Assembly: GCF_032397745.1 (NCBI RefSeq)
Contig: NZ_CP135921.1
Coordinates: forward strand, 6,250,501 to 6,314,500
Source of the DNA: Bradyrhizobium prioriisuperbiae
GTDB lineage: Bacteria; Pseudomonadota; Alphaproteobacteria; Rhizobiales; Xanthobacteraceae
DNA: 64,000 nt
Direction of reading: 5' to 3'
In this document: positions 34,615 through 43,430 of the stretch, piece after piece
Position numbering within the stretch: position 1 is the first letter of the stretch
Layout of the letters: each line of letters begins with the position of its first letter
Notes under the pieces: model-generated
What the model saw: only the letters and a program-made list of their open reading frames with translations
Database searches by the model: none
Told to the model about the DNA's origin: nothing
Translations under genes and position numbers: made by a program

Positions 34615-34697
34615 GCGGCTTCAGAGATCGTGGTCTGGCGGTTAACAAGCAGCCAGTCTGCACCAGATAAGGGCGGCGCTCCGGCGTCGCCTTTTTT
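34615..34697 (+). ncRNA. tracrRNA (short form)
   Basis: The anti-repeat (34618-34646, CTTCAGAGATCGTGGTCTGG then CGGTTAAC) is complementary to the array repeat with few mismatches and G-U pairs. It is followed by a small stem (GCAG 34649-34652 with CTGC 34658-34661), as in the nexus of other tracrRNAs, and a terminator hairpin with a T6 tail. It pairs with crRNA for RNase III processing and Cas9 loading. The gene is divergent from cas9. Confidence 0.93.
34672..34697 (+). terminator. Intrinsic terminator of tracrRNA
   Basis: GGCGGCGC (34672-34679) pairs with GCGTCGCC (34684-34691), eight pairs with one G-U, loop TCCG, followed by T6 at 34692-34697. It fixes the direction of transcription as plus. 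Confidence 0.93.
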
Positions 34698-34801
34698 GTT
34701 GATGTGGCATCGGCATGAGCACGAAGGAAGCACGCTCATGGTACGCTCGTCCAGGGATTGAAAATCCACGGATCGAAGGCGCCGGGTGCGGTCCTCCACC
34801 C

Positions 34802-35350
34802 TCACTTCACCTGGCGCTTTTCCAGTTTGCGGGCCAGCGTGCGTCGATGCATACCGAGCCGCCGGGCGGTCTCGGAGATGTTGAAATCGGACTCCACCAG
34901 GGTCTGGTGGATGTGCTCCCATTCCAGGGTCTTGATCGAGGTCGGCCGCTCCGTCAGCGCGATCTGGGCGTTGCCGGCGGCCTTGCTGAAGGCCTCTTCG
35001 ATATCGTCGGTGTTGGAGGGCTTGGCCAGATAGTGGCAGGCGCCCAGCTTGATCGCCTCGACGGCGGTGGCGATGCTGGCATAGCCGGTCAGCACCACGA
35101 TGAGCATTTCCTGGTCATGCGCATGCAGGGCCTCGACGCAGGCGAGGCCGGAGACGCCGGCGAGCTTCAAATCGACGACGGCATAGCCGGGCTGCTCGGT
35201 TTTGAGAATGTCGGCCAGCGCCTCGAAGCCGGTGGCATGCAGGACGCGGTAGTTGCGCCGTTCGAACGAGCGCTTCAGCGTCCGGGCAAAGCCTTCGTCA
35301 TCCTCGACGATGATCAGCAGGCGCTCATCCGGCATGGGCTCATCCGACAT
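34802..35350 (-). CDS. regA: RegA/ActR/PrrA-type redox response regulator
   Basis: 182 residues, the exact family size. Receiver domain with EDDE near residue 16 and phospho-acceptor Asp60 (YAVVDLKLAG), then a Pro-containing linker and a Fis-like helix-turn-helix, ISETARRLGMHRRTLARKL. RegA-type regulators control respiratory and photosynthetic or nitrogen-fixation genes by redox state. It overlaps regB by 11 bases and is the last gene of the cyo-surf1-regBA run, so it may regulate the terminal oxidase encoded with it. Confidence 0.93.
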   Translation of the reverse strand: MSDEPMPDERLLIIVEDDEGFARTLKRSFERRNYRVLHATGFEALADILKTEQPGYAVVDLKLAGVSGLACVEALHAHDQEMLIVVLTGYASIATAVEAIKLGACHYLAKPSNTDDIEEAFSKAAGNAQIALTERPTSIKTLEWEHIHQTLVESDFNISETARRLGMHRRTLARKLEKRQVK

Positions 35351-36731
35351 GATCGCGGGCTCCGATTGCGAGGGCTGACAACGGCAGGTTCAACGTGACC
35401 ACGGCGCCGCCCTGGGGGCGGTTCTCCGCGGAGGCCACGCCGCCCAGCTTGCGCACCACATTGACCACGAGAAACAGGCCGAGGCCGCCGCCCTGACGGC
35501 CCTTGCTCGATTGATAGGGCTTGCCGAACTGCGCCAGCATGTCCGGCGCAAAGCCCGGTCCCATGTCGCGGACCTGCAGCACCAGCGTCTCCTCCTCCCG
35601 GGTCGCGCTGAAGCGAACCCAGTTCGGCGAGACCTCGAAGGCATTGTCGAGCACGTTGAAAATGACCTGCTTGAGCGCCGTATCGGAGACGATGGGGACG
35701 TCGTCGCCGAACGCATTGTCAAATGACAGCGTCGTGGCCGAGCGCGCCGCGCGCCATTCGGCGACGAGCTCGGCGAGAAACCCGTTGACGCTGGTCACCC
35801 GCGGGGCTTCGCCGCGCGCTTCGCCCGCCGCCATCAGAATGCCGGTGACGATGGATTTGCAGCGTTTCAGTTCGCTCTGCATTTCATCGATTTCCTGCAG
35901 CCGCTCCGGGTCGGCGGCCAGCGCCGGCATCCGCCGCCAATCGCCGAGGATCACCGACAACGACGAGAGCGGTGTTCCCAACTCGTGAGCGGCGCCGGAC
36001 GCCAGCAGGCCCATGCGCACGATGTGATCCTCCTCGGCGGCGTGCTGCTTCAGCGCGGCCAGCCGCGCGTCACGATCCCGGAGGTTTTTTGCGATCCGTG
36101 TCATGAACACGACCAGCAGCGCCGCATCCAGGGCGAAGCACACCAGCATGCCCGCGATGTGCAGGGTGAAGAGATCGCTGGCCAGATGCGACGGCAGCGC
36201 CAGTGGCCGGTGGAAGACGATGAGGCCGGCGAAACTCGCTGAGGTCACCGCAACGATTGCCCAGGTCGAGCGTGCATCGAGCAGCACGGCGCCGAGGATC
36301 ACCTGCAACAGATACAGCGAAATGAACGGATTGGTCGCGCCGCCGCTGAAAAAAAGCTGGGCGGTGAGGGCCGCGACGTCGAGCAGCAGCATCATCAGCA
36401 GCACGCGGTTGCTGATGTCGGTGCGGTTGCGCAGCCAGGCGAGGCTGGCGAGATTGAGTGCCACCAGGGCTGCGAGCACGGCCGCCATCGGCCGCAACGG
36501 CAGCGCCACGCCAAGTCCGAACTGAACCACGGCAATGGTCGCGATCTGCCCGACCACGGCGATCCAGCGCAGCTGGATCAGCAGCAGGATGTTTTTGCGG
36601 TTGGTGGTGTCGTCGGGCAGCAGCAGGGCTGAGCGTGCCGTTGGTCGCTCCGACGGCGGCGCTGTCACAGCGTCTGCGGGCCGCAGCGCCGCTATGGTTT
36701 CCGCACTTTGGTCCTGAGTTCGGCTCAGCAT
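35340..36731 (-). CDS. regB: RegB/ActS/PrrB-type redox sensor histidine kinase
   Basis: 463 residues with six predicted membrane helices. The ubiquinone-binding heptapeptide GGATNPF is at 130-136. The H-box is AAHELGTPLSSL with His249, and the redox-active Cys is Cys291 in ELKRCKSIVTG. HATPase boxes follow (NVLDNAFE, DMGPGF, GGGLGLFLV). These match RegB, which senses the quinone pool and phosphorylates RegA. The gene follows surf1 by 28 bases. Confidence 0.93.
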   Translation of the reverse strand: MLSRTQDQSAETIAALRPADAVTAPPSERPTARSALLLPDDTTNRKNILLLIQLRWIAVVGQIATIAVVQFGLGVALPLRPMAAVLAALVALNLASLAWLRNRTDISNRVLLMMLLLDVAALTAQLFFSGGATNPFISLYLLQVILGAVLLDARSTWAIVAVTSASFAGLIVFHRPLALPSHLASDLFTLHIAGMLVCFALDAALLVVFMTRIAKNLRDRDARLAALKQHAAEEDHIVRMGLLASGAAHELGTPLSSLSVILGDWRRMPALAADPERLQEIDEMQSELKRCKSIVTGILMAAGEARGEAPRVTSVNGFLAELVAEWRAARSATTLSFDNAFGDDVPIVSDTALKQVIFNVLDNAFEVSPNWVRFSATREEETLVLQVRDMGPGFAPDMLAQFGKPYQSSKGRQGGGLGLFLVVNVVRKLGGVASAENRPQGGAVVTLNLPLSALAIGARDHVG

Positions 36732-36759
36732 TACTGATCTTCGGTTCTATCGCGCCTCC

Positions 36760-37596
36760 TCATGATGAGGAGGGATTGGCTCTGCTTATACCATGCCAGG
36801 CGTCGCGCGCGACAAACACCATGGCGCCGGCCAGCATCAGTGCGAGACCGAACCAGGTGAATGCGTAGACCAGATGATTGTTGGGAAATGCGATCACCGT
36901 CAATCCGCCCCGGGGGCCTTTGTCCGTATCAAGCCTGGCATCCGCATCGATGAAGTAGGGTGCGATCTCGCTGGCCCCGAGGTCACGCGCTGCGGCGATG
37001 GCGGCGACGTCGCGGGAGTACCAGCGACCCTCGGCGGGATTATTGGTGCGCAGGAAGCCGCCTTTCGGCTCGGTGATGCGCAGCAGGCCAGTCACTGTCG
37101 TCTCGCCGGTGATCTGCCCGGCGATCCGCGCCGCCGGATCGCGACGGTCCGAGGGAACGAAGCCGCGGTTGACCAGCACGGTGAAGCCGGTGTCGGTGCG
37201 CAGCGGCGTCAGCACCCAGAAACCGCGGCCGAGGTCGGTGACGGCCTGCACCAGGGTTTCGCGGTTATTGAGAAACCGGCCGCGCGTCTGCAGCCGCAGA
37301 TAACTGTCGTCGGCTGCGTTGATTGCTGGCCATGCGGCGGGGCCGGGCGCGGCGACGGGCGTTGCATGGATGCGCTGGTTCACCCGATCAATCAGATCCA
37401 GTTTCCACATCCGGCGCTCGAGCTGCCAGCCGCCCAGTGACGTCAGTGCGACGATGCCGGCGAGGGCAACGATGCCCAGCAGGATCAGCGCCGGCAGCGA
37501 GCGCACGGGGCGGGTTCGACTTTGCGCACGATCGTCCGAGGGCAGGGGCGCGTGCTGCGCGATCCCATGATCGTTCGCGTGCGCCGTCACGGTCAC
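36760..37596 (-). CDS. SURF1 family oxidase assembly protein
   Basis: 278 residues from a GTG that overlaps the cyoD stop (GTGA). N-terminal membrane helix [29 protein letters not shown] includes the SURF1 LGxWQxxR motif; the soluble domain contains GFWVLTPLRTDTGFTVLVNRGFVP; C-terminal helix NNHLVYAFTWFGLALMLAGAM. SURF1 helps insert heme into heme-copper oxidases. A link to the quinol oxidase genes in front of it is expected. Confidence 0.92.
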   Translation of the reverse strand: MTVTAHANDHGIAQHAPLPSDDRAQSRTRPVRSLPALILLGIVALAGIVALTSLGGWQLERRMWKLDLIDRVNQRIHATPVAAPGPAAWPAINAADDSYLRLQTRGRFLNNRETLVQAVTDLGRGFWVLTPLRTDTGFTVLVNRGFVPSDRRDPAARIAGQITGETTVTGLLRITEPKGGFLRTNNPAEGRWYSRDVAAIAAARDLGASEIAPYFIDADARLDTDKGPRGGLTVIAFPNNHLVYAFTWFGLALMLAGAMVFVARDAWHGISRANPSSS

Positions 37597-37991
37597 GGCA
37601 TCTGCCTCATGTCGTGGATCGGCATCATGTTGGCGTTGAGGTGGTACATCACCCACAGCGATCCGCTTAGCGCAATCACCACCACGATGAGGGTGAAGAT
37701 CAGCGCCATCATGGTCCAGCCGCCCTCGGAGCGGGCGTTCATGTGCAGGAAATACACCATGTGAACCACGATCTGGATCACCGCCATCGCCATCACCACC
37801 AGCACCGTGGCCTGCTTGCTGCCGAGCGCGCCGGTCATCACCAGCCAGAACGGGATCGCGGTCAGCACGACGGACAGCCCGAAGCCGATCAGATAGGAGC
37901 GCAGCGAGCCGTGATCGGCTTGATGCTCGTGGTGATCATGCTGTGGGCCGGCGTGCTCGGTGGGCTGGCCGGCGTGTGCATTGGCGCTCAT
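37593..37991 (-). CDS. cyoD: Cytochrome o ubiquinol oxidase subunit IV
   Basis: 132 residues from ATG 37991, overlapping cyoC as ATGA. His-rich head ([12 protein letters not shown]), then three membrane helices: [38 protein letters not shown], and [19 protein letters not shown]. CyoD assists copper-site assembly in the oxidase. Confidence 0.94.
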   Translation of the reverse strand: MSANAHAGQPTEHAGPQHDHHEHQADHGSLRSYLIGFGLSVVLTAIPFWLVMTGALGSKQATVLVVMAMAVIQIVVHMVYFLHMNARSEGGWTMMALIFTLIVVVIALSGSLWVMYHLNANMMPIHDMRQMP

Positions 37992-38626
37992 CGCAATAGT
38001 CCCATCAGGTAGACGAAAGTGAACACCCCGATCCAGATCACGTCGAGGAAATGCCAGAACATGCTCAGGCACATCAGCCGTCGCCGGTTGGCCTCGATCA
38101 GGCCGAAGCGGGCGACCTGGGTCATCAGCGTCACCAGCCAGACCAGGCCGAAGGTGACATGCAGGCCGTGGGTGCCGACCAGGGTGAAGAACGACGACAG
38201 GAAGGCGCTGCGCTGCGGTGTTGCGCCCTCATGGATCAGGTGGGCGAACTCGTAGAGCTCGATGCCGATGAAGGCTGCGCCGAACAGGCCGGTGATCGCC
38301 AGCCACGCCTGGGTCTGGCCGACGCGGTTCTGCGCCATGGTCAGCATGGCGAAGCCGTAGGTGATCGAGGACAGCAGCAGCATCGAGGTGTTGAGCGCCA
38401 CCAGCGGCAGCTCGAACAGATCTTTTGGTGCGGGTCCGGCCGCATAGTTGCCGCCGAGCACGCCGTAGGCTGCAAACAGCATGGCGAAGATGAGGCAGTC
38501 GCTCATCAGATACAGCCAGAAGCCGAGCATGGTGCTGCTGCCCTCGGCGTGCGGATGCTCGTCGACCTGATAGAAAACGGGGGCGTCGGTCGTGGTGGCC
38601 CCGGCTGTCGTCACATGGACCGTCAT
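37988..38626 (-). CDS. cyoC: Cytochrome o ubiquinol oxidase subunit III
   Basis: 212 residues with five membrane helices, typical of Cyo[20 protein letters not shown] opens the first helix and [20 protein letters not shown] closes the last. It overlaps cyoB at its start and cyoD at its end (ATGA each). Non-catalytic subunit of the quinol oxidase. Confidence 0.95.
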   Translation of the reverse strand: MTVHVTTAGATTTDAPVFYQVDEHPHAEGSSTMLGFWLYLMSDCLIFAMLFAAYGVLGGNYAAGPAPKDLFELPLVALNTSMLLLSSITYGFAMLTMAQNRVGQTQAWLAITGLFGAAFIGIELYEFAHLIHEGATPQRSAFLSSFFTLVGTHGLHVTFGLVWLVTLMTQVARFGLIEANRRRLMCLSMFWHFLDVIWIGVFTFVYLMGLLR

Positions 38627-40632
38627 GGCGTGGCCTCCGCAGCGAGCAGGCGGGTGCGTTCACCCTCCGTGCGCACCACGTCATCCGCCGGGATGTGGAA
38701 ATCCCGGTGATAGTTGAAGGTGTGGCCGATCGCGGTGATGAGGAGGCTGGCGAAGCTGAAGGCAGCGAGCCACCAGATGTGCCAGATCAAGGCGAAGCCG
38801 AGCACCGAGCTGAGGCCGGCCAGGATCACGCCCGCGCCGGTGTTGCTCGGCATGTGGATAGCGCGGAATCCCTGCAGTGGCCGCTTGTAGCCGCGGCTCT
38901 TCATGTCCCACCATGCGTCGAGGTCATGCACCACCGGCGTGAAGGCGAAGTTGTAAGCCGGCGGCGGCGAGGAGGTGGCCCATTCCAGCGTGCGTCCCTG
39001 CCAGGGATCGCCGCTGACATCACGCAGCGCCTCGCGGTTGCGGATGCTGACATAGATCTGCACCAGGAAGGCCACGATGCCGAGCAGGATGAGGAAGGCG
39101 CCGAAGGCGGCGATCACGAACCAGATCTGCAGCGAGGGGTCGTCGAACACCCTGAGACGTCGCGTGACGCCCATCAGGCCGAGTACATACAGCGGCGCGA
39201 ACGCCAACCAGAAGCCGACCACCCAGAACCAGAACGAGACGCTACCCCAAAAATGGTCCAACTTGAATCCGAACGCCTTGGGAAACCAGTAGTTGATGCC
39301 GGCGAACAGCCCGAACAGCACGCCGCCGATGATCACATTGTGGAAGTGCGCAATCAGGAACAAACTGTTGTGCAGCACGAAATCCGCCGGCGGCACCGCC
39401 AGCAGCACCCCGGTCATGCCGCCGATCACGAAGGTCAGCATGAACGCCACCGTCCACATCATCGGCACCTCGAAACGAATCCGCCCGCGGTACATCGTGA
39501 ACAGCCAGTTGAAGATCTTGGCACCGGTCGGGATCGAAATGATCATGGTGGTGATCCCGAAGAACGAGTTGACGCTCGCACCCGATCCCATGGTGAAAAA
39601 ATGGTGCAACCAGACGAGGTAGGAGAGAATGGTGATGACGACGGTGGCGTAGACCATCGAGGTGTAGCCAAACAATCGTTTGCCCGAGAAGGTCGAGGTC
39701 ACTTCGGAAAAAATGCCGAATGCCGGCAGGATGAGGATGTAAACCTCCGGATGACCCCAGATCCAGATGAGGTTGACGTACATCATCGGATTGCCGCCGA
39801 AGTCGTTGGTGAAGAAATTGGTGCCGACATAACGGTCGAGCGCCAGCATCGCGAGCACCGCGGTCAGCACCGGGAAGGAGGCGACGATCAGCACGTTGGT
39901 GCACAACGAGGTCCAGGTGAAGACCGGCATCTTCATCATGGTCAGGCCGGGCGCGCGCATCTTCACGATGGTTGCGATCAGGTTGATGCCGGACAGCGTG
40001 GTGCCGACACCGGCGACCTGCAGCGCCCAGATGTAGTAATCCACCCCGACATCGGGACTGTAGCCGAGGTTGGAAAGCGGCGGATAGGCGAGCCAACCGG
40101 TGCGGGCGAATTCGCCGACGAACAACGACATCATCACCAGCACGGCGCCGCCGACTGTCATCCAGAAGCTGAAATTGTTGAGGAACGGAAACGACACGTC
40201 CCGCGCGCCGATCTGCAGCGGCACCACATAGTTCATCAATCCCGTGACCAGCGGCATCGCCACGAAGAAGATCATGATCACGCCGTGGGCGGTGAAGACC
40301 TGATCGTAGTGATGCGCCGGCAGATAGCCGTCCGAGCCGTTGAAGGCGATTGCCTGCTGCAGCCGCATCATGATGGCGTCGGAAAAGCCACGCAGCAGCA
40401 TGACGATGCCGAGCACCATGTACATGATGCCGATGCGCTTGTGATCGACGGTGGTGAACCACTCGCGCCACAGATAGCCCCAGAGGCGGAAATAGGTGAG
40501 GGCGCCGAACAGTGCGAGACCGCCAAGCGCGACCACGGCGAAGGTCACGACCAGGATTGGTTCGTGCAACGGCAGCGACTCCCAGGTCAGCCGACCGAAC
40601 AGGAATTTGGCAAGGTTGGGATTGTCGAACAT
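38623..40632 (-). CDS. cyoB: Cytochrome o ubiquinol oxidase subunit I
   Basis: 669 residues from ATG 40632; upstream open frame overlaps cyoA and is not part of the protein. Heme and copper ligands: His116 (TAHGVIM), the CuB His294/Tyr298 pair in [12 protein letters not shown], and the His-His pair in WLHHFFTMG. It reduces oxygen to water with electrons from ubiquinol and pumps protons across the inner membrane. It follows cyoA by 14 bases. Confidence 0.97.
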   Translation of the reverse strand: MFDNPNLAKFLFGRLTWESLPLHEPILVVTFAVVALGGLALFGALTYFRLWGYLWREWFTTVDHKRIGIMYMVLGIVMLLRGFSDAIMMRLQQAIAFNGSDGYLPAHHYDQVFTAHGVIMIFFVAMPLVTGLMNYVVPLQIGARDVSFPFLNNFSFWMTVGGAVLVMMSLFVGEFARTGWLAYPPLSNLGYSPDVGVDYYIWALQVAGVGTTLSGINLIATIVKMRAPGLTMMKMPVFTWTSLCTNVLIVASFPVLTAVLAMLALDRYVGTNFFTNDFGGNPMMYVNLIWIWGHPEVYILILPAFGIFSEVTSTFSGKRLFGYTSMVYATVVITILSYLVWLHHFFTMGSGASVNSFFGITTMIISIPTGAKIFNWLFTMYRGRIRFEVPMMWTVAFMLTFVIGGMTGVLLAVPPADFVLHNSLFLIAHFHNVIIGGVLFGLFAGINYWFPKAFGFKLDHFWGSVSFWFWVVGFWLAFAPLYVLGLMGVTRRLRVFDDPSLQIWFVIAAFGAFLILLGIVAFLVQIYVSIRNREALRDVSGDPWQGRTLEWATSSPPPAYNFAFTPVVHDLDAWWDMKSRGYKRPLQGFRAIHMPSNTGAGVILAGLSSVLGFALIWHIWWLAAFSFASLLITAIGHTFNYHRDFHIPADDVVRTEGERTRLLAAEATP

Positions 40633-40646
40633 GAAACGCGTCCCGA

Positions 40647-41852
40647 TCAGGAGTTGGACGGCCGGCCAGCCGCCGGCGGAGCGGAGGTCGAGAACCGGAA
40701 TGGCGGGGGCACGGGGCGGGAGAGGCCGGCGCCGAGCAGCGGTGTTGATGCGCGGAGCGGTTGGACCGCGCGCGCCTCGCCGCCTGATCCGTCGACGTCG
40801 TCGGGCGTGCAGACACTTGCGACATACGTTCGCGGAGCATCCGGCGTAGCGCCACGGCGCGCATACTTGTCGTATTGCAGCGGCAGCACGTTGCGCAAGC
40901 CGGCGAGGCCCAGGCCACCCCTGGCGTCGATCGACATCATCTCGTTCATGCACATCTTGCCGGGCTCGACGCACATGTTGAGGATGGCCTTGTAGAGGCC
41001 GGCTTCCACGCTCTTGTAGTAGCGCACCGGGACGTTCTCGCTCGGCCGCTCCAGTTCGAGATAGTCGGTGCGATTCAGGGCGCTGCCGTCGGCCTTCGCC
41101 TTCGTTACCCACTTGTCGTAGTCGGTTTGCGACAGGCCATGGAATGCGAAACGCATGCCGGAGAACCCGGCACCGCTGTAGTTGGCGGAGAAGCCCTGGT
41201 AGACGCCGGACTTGTTGATTACGGCATGCAACTTGGTTTCCATGCCGGGCATGGCGTAGATCTGGCCGGCCAGTGCAGGGATGTAGAACGAGTTCATCAC
41301 CGACGACGCCGTGATGCGGAAGTTGATGGGCCGGTCGACGGGAGCCGCGAGCTCATTGACCGTGGCAATTCCCTCGTCCGGATAGATGAACAGCCACTTC
41401 CAATCGAGCGCCACCACATTGACTTCGAGCGGTGTCGATTCCTGCGCCATCTGTTGGCCGGCGGCGACGCGCCCGAGCGGGCGGAACGGGTCGAGCAGAT
41501 GGGTCCCCATCCAGGTCAGCGCGCCCAGGCAGATGATGATGAGCAGTGGCGCGGCCCAGATCACCAGTTCGAGCTGGGTCGAGTGGTCCCAGTCCGGCTC
41601 ATAACGCGCAGTTGTGTTGGAGTGACGATAGCGCCAGGCGAACAGCACGATGAGCGCCATCACCGGGATGATGATGAGCAACATCAACACCGTGGAGATC
41701 ACCACGAGATCGCGCTGCTGGAGCGCAATGTCGCCGGAGGGATTGAGCACCACGGCGTTACAGCCACTCAGCAGCAGCATCAGCGGCAGCAGGGCGATCA
41801 TGCGGAAGCGTTTCAAGATCTGATCCTGTCGGTCGAGCGTTGTTCCACTCAA
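40647..41852 (-). CDS. cyoA: Cytochrome o ubiquinol oxidase subunit II
   Basis: 401 residues. Lipoprotein signal with lipobox LLSGC (Cys31), two membrane helices, then the cupredoxin domain ([36 protein letters not shown]). CuA ligands are absent, as expected for a quinol rather than cytochrome c oxidase. A low-complexity Pro/Ala tail follows residue ~330. First gene of the operon. Confidence 0.95.
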   Translation of the reverse strand: MSGTTLDRQDQILKRFRMIALLPLMLLLSGCNAVVLNPSGDIALQQRDLVVISTVLMLLIIIPVMALIVLFAWRYRHSNTTARYEPDWDHSTQLELVIWAAPLLIIICLGALTWMGTHLLDPFRPLGRVAAGQQMAQESTPLEVNVVALDWKWLFIYPDEGIATVNELAAPVDRPINFRITASSVMNSFYIPALAGQIYAMPGMETKLHAVINKSGVYQGFSANYSGAGFSGMRFAFHGLSQTDYDKWVTKAKADGSALNRTDYLELERPSENVPVRYYKSVEAGLYKAILNMCVEPGKMCMNEMMSIDARGGLGLAGLRNVLPLQYDKYARRGATPDAPRTYVASVCTPDDVDGSGGEARAVQPLRASTPLLGAGLSRPVPPPFRFSTSAPPAAGRPSNS

Positions 41853-41880
41853 CCGCTAACTGCACCGCAGCAGGATCGAC

Positions 41881-41899
41881 ATTGGACAATTTGCCCAAT
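41881..41899. promoter_or_regulatory. 19-base palindrome upstream of cyoA
   Basis: ATTGGACAATTTGCCCAAT is symmetric at 8 of 9 paired positions, 29 bases before the cyoA start. Its position fits an operator or promoter element of the cyo operon. It does not match the FNR/FixK consensus. Confidence 0.5.
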
Positions 41900-41982
41900 C
41901 CTCGAAACGCCCGAAGTTCGCGACAACGGGGACGTAGAGTGCGGAGTTATGTGGGATGTGAGCGGACCGCCTGCGGCCGCAA

Positions 41983-42004
41983 GTTCGGAAGTTTGCTTCC
42001 GAAC
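41983..42004. repeat. Perfect inverted repeat upstream of the MFS gene
   Basis: GTTCGGAAG and CTTCCGAAC are perfect 9-base arms around TTTG, 75 bases before the MFS start. It may be an operator or mRNA hairpin. No T-tract follows. Confidence 0.5.
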
Positions 42005-42078
42005 CGATATCGGGTTTGTGATCAAGGCGTGGGCAGAGTTGATGTCTTTACAGCCGGTTCAGGGAGCTGGATGAATTC

Positions 42079-43386
42079 ATGACGACCGAGACAGCGGACT
42101 CATCATCGATGGAACGGGCACACCATGGCGGTGCGAATCCCGGCGAGATCGCGACTGGCGTCATCATCGGCCGGACGTCGGAGTTTTTTGATTTCTTCGT
42201 CTACGCCATCGCCTCGGTGCTGGTGTTTCCCAAGCTTGTCTTCCCTTATGTGGATCCGCTGACGGGGACGCTCTATTCGTTCGCCATCTTTGCGCTGGCT
42301 TTCGTGGCGCGGCCGGTTGGTTCGATCATCTTCATGGCGGTCGATCGCGCGTATGGTCGTGGCGTGAAGCTGACGATCGCCTTGTTCTTGCTCGGCACCT
42401 CGACCGTCGCAATCGCGTTTCTGCCGGGATACGACCAGATCGGGTCCGGCTCGGCGGTGTTGCTGGCGCTGTTCCGCATTGGCCAGGGGCTGGCACTGGG
42501 CGGCGCATGGGACGGCCTTGCATCACTGCTCGCGCTCAATGCGCCGGAACGCCATCGCGGCTGGTACGCGATGGTTCCCCAGCTTGGCGCGCCGCTCGGC
42601 CTGATGGTCGCGAGCGCATTGTTCGCATTTTTCGTCGCCAACCTGTCGGCGGAGGATTTTTTCGACTGGGGCTGGCGCTATCCGTTCTTTGTCGCTTTCG
42701 CGATCAATGTCGTGGCGCTGTTCGCACGACTGCGCATCGTTGTGACGCCGGACTACAAGACCCTGTTCGAGAGTCAGGAATTGCAGCCGGCGCGGGTGCG
42801 CCAGACGCTACGCATGGAGGGGCGCAATGTCGTGATCGGCGCTTTCGCGCCGCTGGCGAGCTTTGCGCTGTTTCATATGGTGACCGTGTTCCCGCTATCC
42901 TGGGTGTTTCTATTCACCCGGCAGGGTCCAGCACGCTTCCTGGTGATCGAGGCGATCAGTGCGGTAGCCGGTGTCGCGGCGATCGTGGCATCGGGGATGA
43001 TTGCGGATCGGGTTGGCCGCCGTACGCTGCTGGCGGTGTCGGCGGCGGCGATTGCCGCTTACAGCGGATTTGCGCCGCAACTGCTGGACGGTGGCGACGT
43101 CGGCGAGATGGTGTTCATGGTGCTCGGTTTCGTGCTGCTCGGGCTTTCTTTCGGGCAGTCGTCGGGGGCGGTGGCCTCGAATTTCTCGATTGCCTACCGC
43201 TATACTGGCTCCGCACTGACGTCGGATCTTGCCTGGCTGTTAGGCGCTGGCTTCGCGCCCCTGGTGGCTCTGTTGCTGTCGAGCCATTTCGGGCTGATCT
43301 CGGCCGGCGCTTACCTGCTGTCGGGTGCGGTCTGCACGCTGGTGGCGCTCAGCATCAACAGGCAGATCGAATTTCGCAATCAGTGA
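42079..43386 (+). CDS. MFS transporter, metabolite:H+ symporter (MHS) type
   Basis: 435 residues, 12 predicted helices. The MHS signature is visible: IGRTSEFFDFFVYAIASVLVFP in helix 1 and FALAFVARPVGSIIFMAVDRAYGR with the loop 2-3 motif. Members take up organic acids, osmolytes or aromatic acids with protons. The substrate cannot be deduced. Divergent from the cyo operon. Confidence 0.88.
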   Translation: MTTETADSSSMERAHHGGANPGEIATGVIIGRTSEFFDFFVYAIASVLVFPKLVFPYVDPLTGTLYSFAIFALAFVARPVGSIIFMAVDRAYGRGVKLTIALFLLGTSTVAIAFLPGYDQIGSGSAVLLALFRIGQGLALGGAWDGLASLLALNAPERHRGWYAMVPQLGAPLGLMVASALFAFFVANLSAEDFFDWGWRYPFFVAFAINVVALFARLRIVVTPDYKTLFESQELQPARVRQTLRMEGRNVVIGAFAPLASFALFHMVTVFPLSWVFLFTRQGPARFLVIEAISAVAGVAAIVASGMIADRVGRRTLLAVSAAAIAAYSGFAPQLLDGGDVGEMVFMVLGFVLLGLSFGQSSGAVASNFSIAYRYTGSALTSDLAWLLGAGFAPLVALLLSSHFGLISAGAYLLSGAVCTLVALSINRQIEFRNQ

Positions 43387-43430
43387 CAGCGGTCACTCGC
43401 CAGCGCTGCTCAACCATCAGGGCTGTTTTT

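Larger units (their letters stand above)
34567..34697 (+). ncRNA. Long tracrRNA form: predicted natural single-guide RNA
   Basis: In order: guide-like AAGAGCGGTTG (34567-34577); degenerate CRISPR repeat in crRNA orientation (34578-34614, GTTGCCGCTTGACC...AATTCT); anti-repeat (34615-34646); tracr tail and terminator. The repeat part folds on the anti-repeat: 34595-34606 pairs with 34615-34626 as a continuous 12-pair stem with an 8-base loop (one G-U), then an internal bulge, then GACC (34588-34591) with GGTC (34632-34635), GCCGC with GCGG, and GTT with AAC (644-646). This is the layout of a single-guide RNA. The 5' end is probably near 34540; the TAATCG/ATAATC at ~34530-34536 is a possible -10. 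Confidence 0.72.

Noticed and set aside
34322..34663. N-terminal extension of cas9 by 114 codons
   Set aside because: The extra part crosses the promoter and the tracrRNA gene; Cas9 begins with the RuvC-I segment at ATG 34321, which has a good ribosome binding site.
38695..40995. 766-codon open frame on the plus strand opposite cyoB
   Set aside because: It is the antisense shadow of cyoB/cyoA in high-G+C DNA: composition is His/Glu/Gln/Asp-rich without any domain, while the minus strand encodes intact oxidase subunits.
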